A stretch of 14,720 bases of DNA. Source: DATAQC01 sp046263055. GTDB taxonomy: Bacteria > Actinomycetota > Acidimicrobiia > Acidimicrobiales > AC-14. Both the position numbers and the translations under genes were made by a program. The notes beneath the pieces were generated by a model. The model was given only the letters and a program-made list of their open reading frames with translations, was not told the DNA's origin and ran no database searches. The stretch covers positions 1 to 14,720 of the forward strand of contig JBHELO010000032.1 of assembly GCA_046263055.1 (NCBI GenBank), given 5' to 3'. Each line of letters begins with the position of its first letter. The first letter of the stretch is position 1. Positions 7,187 to 14,040 of this stretch are shown piece by piece.

Positions 7187-7804
7187 GTGGGACGTCGTCG
7201 GGTGGCAACGGGGGTCACCGCCCTCGTGTCGGTGGCCTGCACGGCGGCTGCCTGCGGGTCGGGCGCGGGCACGGTGGGCACCGGCGCGGCGCCCACCCGG
7301 GCCTCCACCGCCAGCTCCACGTCCATGCCCGTGGCCGACGCCATCGCGCCCTCCACGTCGGTGACGGCCACCACCCGCACGTCGGTCCCGGCCACCGCCA
7401 CCACCTCACTGCTCACCGCCGTTCGGGCCGCCCACCAGCCGGGTTTCGACCGGGTGGTGTTCGAGTTCGCCAACGCCGTCCCCGGCTACTCGGTGGGGTG
7501 GGTGGAACGCCCGGTCCGGCAGGAGGGCTCCGGTACCGAGGTGGCGGTGGCCGGCCCGGCGGTGCTCGAAGTGCGCATGGCGGCGGCCAGCGGCGTCGAC
7601 CTCTCGCCCGCCGGTGCCCGGACCACCTACGCCGGCTCGTCCCGCATCACGCCTCCCGACACCACGGTGGTGAGAGAGGTGGTCTCGGCGGGCGACGCCG
7701 AGGGCGTCCTGCGCTGGGTAGCCGGCGCATCGGGCCGGGGCCGGTTCACGGTGTCGACGCTGGAAGGCCCGCCCCGCCTGGTGGTCGACCTCACGGCCTC
7801 CTGA
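7187..7804 (+). CDS. putative exported lipoprotein with AMIN-like domain
   Basis: A 205-residue predicted secreted protein. A basic N-terminus (MGRRR) and short hydrophobic stretch lead to Cys18 and Cys23, either of which could be lipidated although both lipobox contexts are weak. A Ser/Thr/Ala-rich linker (about 24-70) follows. The globular part starts near residue 80 with the pattern GFDRVVFEFANAVPGYSVGWV, then repeated beta-type segments ending GPPRLVVDL. This resembles the actinobacterial AMIN-like domain, a beta-sandwich related to the peptidoglycan/polysaccharide-binding AMIN fold. A role at the cell envelope is inference. Start GTG 7187 follows a TAGGGT box by 6 nt. The 3' end overlaps the convergent glycosyltransferase gene by 14 bp. 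Confidence 0.75.
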   Translation: MGRRRVATGVTALVSVACTAAACGSGAGTVGTGAAPTRASTASSTSMPVADAIAPSTSVTATTRTSVPATATTSLLTAVRAAHQPGFDRVVFEFANAVPGYSVGWVERPVRQEGSGTEVAVAGPAVLEVRMAAASGVDLSPAGARTTYAGSSRITPPDTTVVREVVSAGDAEGVLRWVAGASGRGRFTVSTLEGPPRLVVDLTAS

Positions 7805-8888
7805 CCTCCCGGCCCGCCCGCCGCAGGGCGGACTCGTAGATCCCCAGGTAGCGCTCGGCCAGGCGGTCAATGGCGAAGGTGGCCGCCCGGGTGTCGCCGC
7901 CCGCCACCAGGCGGGCGGCGAGGGGCGGTTCCCGCAGCACCCGGGTGAGCGCCTCGCCGAGGGCCCGGGCGTCGGCCGGCGGCACCAGCAGGGCCTCCCG
8001 GTCGTGGCGGGCCACGTTGCGGTAGCCGGGAAGGTCGCTGGCCACGATGGCGGTGCCGGCCGCCATCCCTTCCAGCAGCACCATGCCGAACGACTCGCCG
8101 TGTAGCGACGGCGCGCACAGCACATCGGCCCCCCGCAGCCGCTGGGCCTTCTCCTCCTCGGTGAGGCGGCCCAGCCACTCCACCCGGGAGTCACCGGCCG
8201 CCTCGGCCCGGAGGCGGTGGGTCTCGGGGCCGTCGCTGGCCACCCACACGCGGACGTCCTGGGGCACGTGGGCGAGGGCGGCGAGCAGGACCTCGAGGCC
8301 CTTGCGGGCCTCGTGGCGGCTGACGAACACCACCGTCGGGCGGTCGGTCGGCCACGGCGTGGCCTTGGCGAAGCGATCCAGGTCGATCCCGTTGCCGACC
8401 ACTTCGTACTCGCCGCCGAGGGCCCTGGATGCCATGTCCCGGGCGTCGTCGGACACCGCGCAGCGCAAGTGGAGCCGGCGCCCGAGGTGGCGGGTGAGCG
8501 GACGCAGCCAGGTGTAGGCGGCGCTGCCGCCGGCGGCGTGGAACGTGCCCACCAGGGCGGTTGACGACACCGTCACCGCCGTGAGGCACGGCCCCGGCAC
8601 CAGCGGCTCGTGCAGGTGGAGCACGTCGAAGCCCTCGTCGCGCACGGCCCGGATGGTGCGCAGGGCGCACGGGAAGTCGGGCGCGATGGGCGCCACCGAC
8701 CCGTTGGCCAGGGCGCCCATGGTGTTGCCCAGGGGGACGACGCCCACCTCCGGCGGAGGCCCGTCGCAGGGTCCGAGGACGCGAGCGTGGTGGCCGAGGG
8801 CGCGCAGGCTGCGGGCCAGCCCCAGCGCCTGGCCCTGCACGCCCCCGGGAAGCGAGAGGCTGTACGGGCACACGACGCCGACGCGCAC
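7791..8888 (-). CDS. GT4-family glycosyltransferase, PimA-like
   Basis: GT-B fold retaining glycosyltransferase of 365 residues closely resembling mycobacterial PimA, which transfers mannose from GDP-mannose to phosphatidylinositol at the inner membrane face. Visible: VRVGVVCPYSLSLPGGVQ (1-18, the Gly-rich nucleotide-site loop), DVLHLHEPLVP (88-98), TFHAAGG with H117, FVSRHEARKG with R191 and K196 (donor phosphate contacts), and the E-X7-E motif GESFGMVLLE (E265, E273) with AAGTAIVASDLPGY. Acceptor identity is inferred from resemblance only; another lipid acceptor is possible. Start GTG 8888 matches the family N-terminus and has TACGCT 6 nt upstream and no SD. Divergent from pepN. Confidence 0.9.
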   Translation of the reverse strand: MRVGVVCPYSLSLPGGVQGQALGLARSLRALGHHARVLGPCDGPPPEVGVVPLGNTMGALANGSVAPIAPDFPCALRTIRAVRDEGFDVLHLHEPLVPGPCLTAVTVSSTALVGTFHAAGGSAAYTWLRPLTRHLGRRLHLRCAVSDDARDMASRALGGEYEVVGNGIDLDRFAKATPWPTDRPTVVFVSRHEARKGLEVLLAALAHVPQDVRVWVASDGPETHRLRAEAAGDSRVEWLGRLTEEEKAQRLRGADVLCAPSLHGESFGMVLLEGMAAGTAIVASDLPGYRNVARHDREALLVPPADARALGEALTRVLREPPLAARLVAGGDTRAATFAIDRLAERYLGIYESALRRAGREVRRP

Positions 8889-8894
8889 AGGCGG

Positions 8895-8900
8895 AGCGTA
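8895..8900 (-). promoter_or_regulatory. leaderless -10 box of the glycosyltransferase gene (TACGCT)
   Basis: TACGCT (TAnnnT) lies exactly 6 nt before the GTG start at 8888, and no SD-like purine run precedes that start. Same geometry as pdxS. Confidence 0.55.
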
Positions 8901-8906
8901 CCGGCC

Positions 8907-8920
8907 GGCCGCCGGCGGCC
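8907..8920. promoter_or_regulatory. 14-bp perfect palindrome between two divergent promoters
   Basis: GGCCGCC followed directly by GGCGGCC is a perfect 14-bp inverted repeat. It is almost centred between the two opposing -10 boxes (8895-8900 and 8932-8937) and overlaps the -35 zone of both. It could be a shared operator, but all-G/C palindromes arise easily in DNA of this composition. Confidence 0.35.
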
Positions 8921-8931
8921 GACAGGGGCGC

Positions 8932-8937
8932 AATACT
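8932..8937 (+). promoter_or_regulatory. candidate leaderless -10 box of pepN (AATACT)
   Basis: AATACT matches TATACT at five of six positions, stands out in an otherwise G/C region, and ends 6 nt before the pepN ATG. There is no SD before that ATG, consistent with a leaderless transcript. Confidence 0.45.
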
Positions 8938-8943
8938 GGCCCG

Positions 8944-11475
8944 ATGACCGACGACAACCTGACCAGGGCGGAGGCCCAGGAGCGGGCCACCAAAGTGGCG
9001 TCCGTCGCCTACGAGGTGTCCCTCGACCTGACCTCCGGCGACGCCACGTTCACGTCCGATACCACCATCAGGTTCACCGCTCCCCTGGTCGGGCTGGCCA
9101 CCTTCGTCGACCTGGACGCCGAGGCGGTCCGCGACATCACTTTCAACGGCAAGCCCTTCCCGACCAGCGCGTGGGACAAGGGCCGGGCCCGGGTGGCGGT
9201 GCGTGGCCTACTGGCCAACAACGAACTGCGCATCGTGGCCGACTGCGCCTACCAGCACACCGGTGTGGGCCTGCACCGGGTGGTCGACCCCGTGGACGGC
9301 AAGACCTACCTGCACACCCAGTTCGAGCCCTTCGACGCCCACCGGGTGTTCGCCTGCTTCGACCAGCCCGACGTCAAGGGGACGTTCGCCCTCACGGTGA
9401 CCGCCCCCGAGGGGTGGACGGTGATCTCCAACTCGCCCGTCCTCTCCTCCGACGGCAACGTCTGGCGCTTCGGTCCCACCCCCGAGATCTCCAGCTACCT
9501 GGCCGCCGTCGTGGCCGGGCCGTACCACTCGGTGCACGACTCTCACGGCGCCCTGGCGCTGGGGCTGTTCTGCCGGGAGTCCCTGGCTCCCCACCTGGAT
9601 CCCGAGGAGATCTTCACGATCACCCGCCAGGGCCTCGACTTCTTCTCGTCGGAGTTCGACTACCCGTTCCCGTTCGAGAAGTACGACCAGCTCTTCGTCC
9701 CCGAGTTCAACTTCGGGGCGATGGAGAACCCCGGGTGCATCACCTTCAACGAGAGCATGGTGTACCGGTCCCGGGTCACCGAGGCGGCTCGCGAGGGCAG
9801 GGCCAACACCATCCTCCACGAGATGGCCCACATGTGGTTCGGGGACCTCGTCACCATGCGGTGGTGGGACGACCTGTGGCTCAACGAGAGCTTCGCCACC
9901 TACATGGCCTACCTGGCGTCGGCCCAGGCCACCCGGTTCCGCCGGGCCTGGGTGCGCTTCGCCTCGGGCATGAAGAACGCCGCCGCCAGCCAGGACCAGC
10001 TGCCGTCCACCCACCCGATCTCGGCCGACATCGTGGACACCGACGCCGTCCGCCTCCACTTCGACGGCATCACCTACGCCAAGGGCGCGTCGGTGCTCAA
10101 GCAGCTCGTGGCGTGGGTCGGCCCCGACGCCTTCCGCACCGCCCTCCAGGGCTACTTCCCCGACCACGAATGGGACAACGCGACCCTGGCCGACCTGCTT
10201 GACGCCCTGGAGCGCACGAGTGACCGCGACCTCGGCGCGTGGTCCAAGGAGTGGCTGGAAACGGCGGGCGTCAACACCCTCAAGGCCGATGCCGACGTGG
10301 ACGCCGAGGGCGCCTACACCCGGTTCCACGTGGTCCAGGACGCCGTCGCCACCCAGCCGACCCTGCGGTCCCACCGGGTGGCCATCGGCCTGTACTCGCT
10401 GGCCGACGAAGGCCTGGTGCGCACCCACCAGGTGGCCCTCGACGTCACCGGGGCCCGCACCGAGGTCGTGGAGCTGGTCGGCCGGCCCCGGCCCGACCTG
10501 GTGCTCCTCAACGACGACGACCTGACGTACGCCAAGGTGCGGCTGGACGAACGGTCGCTGGCCACGCTCCAGCAGCACCTGAGCGCCATCGTCGACCCCC
10601 TGGCTCGCACCCTGTGCTGGGCGTCCACCTGGGACATGGTGCGCGACGCCGAGCTGCCGACCCGGCGATTCGTCGAGCTCGTGCTGGCCCACGCCGCCGA
10701 CGAGGAGGACGACAGCGTCCTCGGCCGCCTGCTGGGCCAGGCCAGTGCCGCGGTGAACGCCTTCGGCGACCCCACCAACCGGGCCGCCTCCCGCGCCCAG
10801 CTGGCCGCCGCCGCCTGGGACGGCCTGTCGGCGGCCGACCGGGGCAGCGACCGCCAGCTGGTCTGGGGCCGCCACTGGCTCGGTGCCATCGACGACGCCT
10901 CGTCCCTGGCCCGGGCCCGCGGGCTGCTGGACGGCACCACCGAAGTGGCCGGCCTGGTGGTGGACACGGACCTGCGCTGGGAGGTCCTCGGCACCCTCGC
11001 CGCCCACGGTGTCGACGACGACGGCGCCCTGGTGGAGGCGGAGCTCGAGCGCGACCCCACCGACATCGGCGAACGCCGGGCCGCCACCCGCCGGGCCCTG
11101 CGCCCCTCGCCGGAGGCCAAGCAGGCGGCGTGGGACCGCCTCCACGGCGGCGACATCAGCCTGGCCACCATGCGGGCCATCGCCGGCGGCTTCGCCGACT
11201 TCGGTCAGGAGGACCTGGTGCGGCCCTACGTGCAGCCGTACGTCGCCGGCCTCCGCCGGCTGTGGGAGGAGCGCCCCCGGGAGGAGGCACTCAGCCTGGC
11301 CGGTGGGCTGTTCCCCGGTGTCCTGGTGGACGACGACGTGGTGGCGGCGGTGGACGCCGCACTGGCCGACGACGGCCTGCCCGGCCCCCTCCGCCGGATC
11401 CTGGTGGAAGGAAAGGACGGCCTGGAGCGGGCGCTTCGAGCCCGCACCGCCGACCGGGCCGCCGCCACCGCCTGA
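8944..11475 (+). CDS. pepN: M1 family aminopeptidase N
   Basis: Zinc aminopeptidase that removes N-terminal residues from peptides, probably cytoplasmic as no signal peptide is seen. The 843 residues match the Streptomyces-type PepN (about 850). Substrate-anchoring GAMEN lies at 258-262, the zinc site HEMAH at 292-296 with the third ligand E315 in LWLNES (HEXXH-X18-E), and the transition-state tyrosine Y378 in ITYAKGASVL. QFEPFDAHRVFACFDQPDVK (126-145) is also typical. The second half (from about 530) is the helical ERAP1-like C-terminal domain. The ATG at 8944 has no SD but an AATACT box 6 nt upstream. Divergent from the glycosyltransferase. All catalytic residues are intact. Confidence 0.97.
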   Translation: MTDDNLTRAEAQERATKVASVAYEVSLDLTSGDATFTSDTTIRFTAPLVGLATFVDLDAEAVRDITFNGKPFPTSAWDKGRARVAVRGLLANNELRIVADCAYQHTGVGLHRVVDPVDGKTYLHTQFEPFDAHRVFACFDQPDVKGTFALTVTAPEGWTVISNSPVLSSDGNVWRFGPTPEISSYLAAVVAGPYHSVHDSHGALALGLFCRESLAPHLDPEEIFTITRQGLDFFSSEFDYPFPFEKYDQLFVPEFNFGAMENPGCITFNESMVYRSRVTEAAREGRANTILHEMAHMWFGDLVTMRWWDDLWLNESFATYMAYLASAQATRFRRAWVRFASGMKNAAASQDQLPSTHPISADIVDTDAVRLHFDGITYAKGASVLKQLVAWVGPDAFRTALQGYFPDHEWDNATLADLLDALERTSDRDLGAWSKEWLETAGVNTLKADADVDAEGAYTRFHVVQDAVATQPTLRSHRVAIGLYSLADEGLVRTHQVALDVTGARTEVVELVGRPRPDLVLLNDDDLTYAKVRLDERSLATLQQHLSAIVDPLARTLCWASTWDMVRDAELPTRRFVELVLAHAADEEDDSVLGRLLGQASAAVNAFGDPTNRAASRAQLAAAAWDGLSAADRGSDRQLVWGRHWLGAIDDASSLARARGLLDGTTEVAGLVVDTDLRWEVLGTLAAHGVDDDGALVEAELERDPTDIGERRAATRRALRPSPEAKQAAWDRLHGGDISLATMRAIAGGFADFGQEDLVRPYVQPYVAGLRRLWEERPREEALSLAGGLFPGVLVDDDVVAAVDAALADDGLPGPLRRILVEGKDGLERALRARTADRAAATA

Positions 11476-11622
11476 CCTCGGCCTGGGCCGGTTGCGGGAG
11501 CCTCCGGTTCCTCGTCGACCCCGCTACCCGTGGGTGCGGGCCGAGGCCCTCCCCCGACGTGGCCGTCCCCACGCCATCCTGGCCCGCTTGAGACCGGGAA
11601 CGGGTACCCGGGAAGCGGCCGG

Positions 11623-11628
11623 TAGCAT
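11623..11628 (+). promoter_or_regulatory. candidate -10 box upstream of the small ORF/SHOCT pair (TAGCAT)
   Basis: TAGCAT (TAnnnT) in the 204-bp gap after pepN would give a leader of about 45 nt to the GTG at 11680. GGAAC at 11597-11601 resembles an ECF-type -35, but its spacing to this box (21 bp) is too long. The rest of 11476-11679 shows no gene; CTCGGCC soon after the pepN stop and GGCCGAG about 60 nt later could pair as a weak long-loop hairpin. Confidence 0.35.
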
Positions 11629-11679
11629 GGGCGGGCAGGACGCAACCCGGCTGTCCGCGACACGGCAGGAGACCGCACC

Positions 11680-11778
11680 GTGCTGATCCCCCCCCGACCG
11701 GTTCCCCCTCACCGCCCGAGCGCGATGGTCGCGCCCTGGGGACCGACCGGTGGGGTGGCCGACGGGAGCGCCCGCTGA
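11680..11778 (+). CDS. 32-residue small ORF, possible leader peptide coupled to the SHOCT gene
   Basis: A short proline-rich reading frame starting with GTG at 11680, preceded by AGGAG at 8-nt spacing, the best SD in this stretch. It begins MLIPPRPVPPHRP and ends GGVADGSAR with TGA at 11776-11778. That stop overlaps the inferred CTG start of the next gene as CTGA, the same coupling geometry as the GTGA overlap of ruvC/ruvA. It has no recognisable domain. It may be a true small protein, a regulatory leader (the proline runs could stall ribosomes), or only a device that delivers ribosomes to the CTG. The internal ATG at 11725 is an alternative start. Confidence 0.4.
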   Translation: MLIPPRPVPPHRPSAMVAPWGPTGGVADGSAR

Positions 11779-12059
11779 GCGGCCGCCGGGCCAGCTTCGG
11801 CAAGCGGGATCGGGAGCGGGCGAAGAAGGAGAAGGCGGCCGCCAAGCGGGACGCCCGCCAGACCCGGGCCACCGAGGCGGCGGAGGCGGCCGAGAACCCG
11901 GTGGCCGGCGCCGCCCCGGGCGGCGGCGGGGAGGCGGCCACGGCCCGGCTGCTCGAGTCCCTGGCCGCCCTGCACGAGCGCTTCGACGCCGGGGGCATGT
12001 CCCTGGACGACTTCGAGGAGCAAAAGGCCGAGCTGCTGGGCCGCCTGACCGTGGAATAG
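11775..12059 (+). CDS. small protein with basic N-terminus and SHOCT-like C-terminus (inferred CTG start)
   Basis: A 94-residue protein of unknown function. It starts LSGRRASFGKRDRERAKKEK, a highly charged helix, followed by an Ala/Gly linker (about 34-57). It ends with ARLLESLAALHERFDAGGMS and LDDFEEQKAELLGRL, a pattern matching SHOCT-type domains (short helical oligomerisation domains, L-x-G-x-I/M-x-x-D/E-E-F-E-x-x-K-x-x-LL). The frame has strong G/C third positions from 11775 onward. No ATG, GTG or TTG exists in frame at the N-terminus; the only methionine codon is deep in the SHOCT segment. A CTG at 11775 preceded by GGGAG (7 nt) and overlapping the upstream stop is the best start. Confidence 0.65.
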   Translation: MSGRRASFGKRDRERAKKEKAAAKRDARQTRATEAAEAAENPVAGAAPGGGGEAATARLLESLAALHERFDAGGMSLDDFEEQKAELLGRLTVE

Positions 12060-12062
12060 CGC

Positions 12063-12127
12063 GACCGGCCCGGTCGGGGCCGACGACGGCCAGCCGGGCC
12101 GTCCCCGGCCTCGACGACGGTCCGGGG
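12063..12127 (+). terminator. weak GC-rich hairpins after the SHOCT gene
   Basis: Four bases after the TAG stop, GACCG-GCC-CGGTC can form a 5-bp stem (12063-12075). Further on, CCCCGG (12103-12108) can pair with CCGGGG (12122-12127). Neither has a T-run. They could terminate or only fold by chance in this composition. Confidence 0.25.
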
Positions 12128-12167
12128 CCCCGAGGGCCGCCGGTCCCGGGCGGCGACGGCCATCGGC

Positions 12168-12173
12168 TATCCT
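12168..12173 (+). promoter_or_regulatory. candidate -10 box of the DEAD-box helicase gene (TATCCT)
   Basis: TATCCT (TAnnnT) is one of few T-containing stretches here. Transcription from about 12180 would give a leader of about 93 nt that begins with the CGCCGGCC repeats. Confidence 0.45.
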
Positions 12174-12180
12174 TCGGTGC

Positions 12181-12220
12181 CGCCGGCCACCCGCCGGCCG
12201 CTCGCCGGCCACGCCGGCGG
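12181..12220. repeat. four-copy CGCCGG(C/)C repeat in the helicase 5' leader
   Basis: CGCCGG occurs at 12181, 12192, 12203 and 12212, that is at spacings of 11, 11 and 9 bp; the first three copies share CGCCGGCC. Because GCCGGC is self-complementary, neighbouring copies can pair in several alternative ways in RNA. Confidence 0.65.
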
Positions 12221-12272
12221 GGCCCCGAGAACCTCCTCGACCGGGCCCACGTGCCCTCGAACGGAGCTTCCC

Positions 12273-13592
12273 GTGCCGCCCACCTTCGCCGACGTCGGCG
12301 TCCCCGCCGACCTGGTCGGCCTCCTCTCCCGCCGGGGCGTGACCCAGCCCTTCCCCGTGCAGGCCGCCACCCTGCCCGACGCCCTGGCGGGGCGCGACGT
12401 GTGCGGCTGCGCCCCCACCGGGTCGGGCAAGACCCTGGCCTTCGGGCTGGCCCTCGCCCTCCGCACCGGCAAGGCCCAGCCCCGCCGCCCCCGAGCGCTC
12501 GTCCTCGTGCCGACCCGGGAGCTGTGCGCCCAGGTGTCCCTGGAGGTACGCCCGCTGGCCGGGGCCCGAGGTCGCACGGTGGCCGCCGTCTACGGCGGCA
12601 CCGGCTACGAGGCCCAGCGCCGGGCCCTGCGCCAGGCGGTCGACGTCCTGGTGGCCACTCCCGGGCGCCTCGAGGACCTGGTGGCGAGGGGCGACGCCCG
12701 CCTCGACGCCGTCGACGTGGTGGTGGTGGACGAGGCCGACCGCATGGCCGACATGGGGTTCCTGCCCGCCGTCCGCCGCCTGCTCGACGCCACCCGACCG
12801 GACCGCCAGACCCTGCTCTTCTCGGCCACCCTCGACGGCGACGTGGACGTCCTCGTGCGCCGCTACCAGCGCGATCCCCGCCGCCACGACGTGGCCCCGG
12901 AGCCGACGGCGGTGGACGTGGAGCACCTGTTCTGGGACGCGGAGCGGGCCCAGCGGGTGGCCCTGACGGTGGAGCTGGTCGAGCACCACCGGCGCGCCAT
13001 CGTGTTCTGCCGCACCCGCCACGGCGCCGACCGCCTCACCGGCCAACTGTCCAAGGCCGGGGTCAAGGCGGTCGTCATCCACGGCAGCCGCACCCAGGGC
13101 CAGCGGGACCGGGCCCTGGCCGCGTTCACCGACGGCCGGGCCACCACCTTGGTGGCCACCGACGTGGCCGCCCGGGGCATCCACGTGGACAGCGTCCCGT
13201 GCGTCGTCCACTTCGACCCGCCCGGCGACCACAAGGACTACGTCCACCGCTCGGGCCGCACCGGCCGGGCCGGCGCCGGGGGCACGGTGGTCTCCTTGGT
13301 GGGTCCCGAGCACCGCAGTGCGGTGCGGGCCATCCAACGGGCGCTCGGGCTGCCTCAGGGCACGGACCCTCGGGGCGCGAGGGACGGTGCCATTGAACGC
13401 TCGCCGGCCGCCCGGGCCGAGCCGAACCGTCGCCCGGCAGCCGCCGCCCCGGTGGCGCCCCGGCGCATGGGCGAGCCGGGAGCCGGCCGGCGGCGCCCGA
13501 CGCGTGCCCGTGGGTGCGGCGACCAGCCCGGGCGGCCTCGGCAGGGCCGCCAGGGCCCGTCGGCCCCCAGTCGTCGCCGCCGACCGCGCTGA
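12273..13592 (+). CDS. DEAD-box ATP-dependent RNA helicase
   Basis: ATP-driven RNA remodelling enzyme of the DeaD/RhlE/CsdA type, 439 residues. Motifs in order: Q-motif region FADVG...QPFPVQ (5-30), Walker A APTGSGKT (47-54), PTREL (80-84), TPGR (129-132), DEAD (153-156), FSAT (183-186), then the second RecA domain with VFCRTRHGADRL (244-255), HGSRTQGQRDRAL (270-282), VATDVAARGIHV (294-305) and HRSGRTGRAG (325-334). A 75-residue Arg/Pro-rich tail (from about 365) is probably a disordered RNA-binding extension. GTG 12273 has GGAG 6 nt upstream and starts just before the Q-motif. The frame is open 96 nt further up, but that part lacks an SD and is repeat-rich leader. Confidence 0.95.
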   Translation: MPPTFADVGVPADLVGLLSRRGVTQPFPVQAATLPDALAGRDVCGCAPTGSGKTLAFGLALALRTGKAQPRRPRALVLVPTRELCAQVSLEVRPLAGARGRTVAAVYGGTGYEAQRRALRQAVDVLVATPGRLEDLVARGDARLDAVDVVVVDEADRMADMGFLPAVRRLLDATRPDRQTLLFSATLDGDVDVLVRRYQRDPRRHDVAPEPTAVDVEHLFWDAERAQRVALTVELVEHHRRAIVFCRTRHGADRLTGQLSKAGVKAVVIHGSRTQGQRDRALAAFTDGRATTLVATDVAARGIHVDSVPCVVHFDPPGDHKDYVHRSGRTGRAGAGGTVVSLVGPEHRSAVRAIQRALGLPQGTDPRGARDGAIERSPAARAEPNRRPAAAAPVAPRRMGEPGAGRRRPTRARGCGDQPGRPRQGRQGPSAPSRRRRPR

Positions 13593-13622
13593 GGCCCGGC
13601 CCCCCTCCGCCGGGTTCGCCGG

Positions 13623-13915
13623 GTGGCCGGCCTGGTGGCGCTGGGCCTCGGGGCTGCCCTCGTGGGGTTGCTGGTGGCGGGGGCGTGGAGCAAGCACAGC
13701 ATCGTGCTGGGCGCACCACCGACCTGGGCGCCCACTGGAAGACGACCCTGGTCGACGACAACCGGGCCAAGACCGGTTCGCCGGCCAACGACAGCGGCGT
13801 GACCGGTTTGGCGGTGGACAGCACCGGCGGCGGCGGGCCCCGCGAGCCCAGGGGATCGGGTTACAAGCCGAAGATCCGCAGGATGCGCCGAGTCCCCCGG
13901 CCGGTCCGCCGGTAG
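13623..13915 (+). pseudogene. possible frame-disrupted small membrane protein
   Basis: From GTG 13623 one frame encodes a hydrophobic helix MAGLVALGLGAALVGLLVAG followed by AWSKHSIVLG with strong G/C third positions. At about 13712-13718 the coding signal jumps to the -1 frame, which reads TTDLGAHWKTTLVDDNRAKT and onward with equally strong third-position bias and is open to TAG 13913-13915. In its own frame the first part stops at TGA 13800-13802. No family is recognised and no SD precedes the GTG. It may be a pseudogene, a one-base assembly error, or two overlapping chance frames. The last 55 bp overlap the convergent basic protein gene, so the true end may be earlier. Confidence 0.4.
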
Positions 13916-14025
13916 ACCGCCTTGCGGGCGAGTCGCTTGCCGAGCGGCCCCGGCCCCTTGGCGGCGGCCTGGACGTCGCCCATGATCCTGGCCGCCCGGT
14001 ACAGGTTCCGCCGAAGCGTGCTCAC
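13861..14025 (-). CDS. 54-residue highly basic small protein, uncharacterised
   Basis: Small Arg/Lys-rich protein starting VSTLRRNLYRAARIMGD, continuing with VQAAAKGPGPLGKRLARKAVYRRTG and ending RGTRRILRIFGL. It resembles, from memory, uncharacterised small actinobacterial proteins annotated only as hypothetical; no function is known to me. Its charge suits nucleic-acid or ribosome binding, which is inference. GTG 14025 is preferred because a TAGCGT box lies 7 nt upstream, predicting a leaderless transcript, and because coding character fades above it although the frame stays open to about 14202. It stands alone on the minus strand, with a perfect 18-bp palindrome just upstream of its -10 box. 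Confidence 0.7.
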   Translation of the reverse strand: MSTLRRNLYRAARIMGDVQAAAKGPGPLGKRLARKAVYRRTGRGTRRILRIFGL

Positions 14026-14032
14026 GCTACCG

Positions 14033-14038
14033 ACGCTA
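14033..14038 (-). promoter_or_regulatory. leaderless -10 box of the 54-residue basic protein (TAGCGT)
   Basis: TAGCGT (TAnnnT) is 7 nt before GTG 14025. The sequence GGTAGCGTC-GGTAGCGTG is a direct duplication of 8 bases, the second copy running into the start codon. Confidence 0.5.
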
Positions 14039-14040
14039 CC

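Noticed and set aside
8545..8943. PepN extended about 130 codons upstream
   Set aside because: The extension would lie antisense to the conserved PimA-like N-terminal half and has no M1-family similarity; ATG 8944 fits the Streptomyces-type N-terminus and promoter.
9208..11145. Long antisense frames inside pepN
   Set aside because: They are mirror frames caused by strong third-position G/C bias of pepN, with His/Gly/Val-rich low-complexity translations and no domains.
11597..11628. ECF-sigma promoter (GGAAC ... TAGCAT) upstream of the small ORF
   Set aside because: The 21-bp spacing is too long for ECF promoters (about 16-17 bp), and the -10 half does not fit; only the TAGCAT box is kept as a weak candidate.
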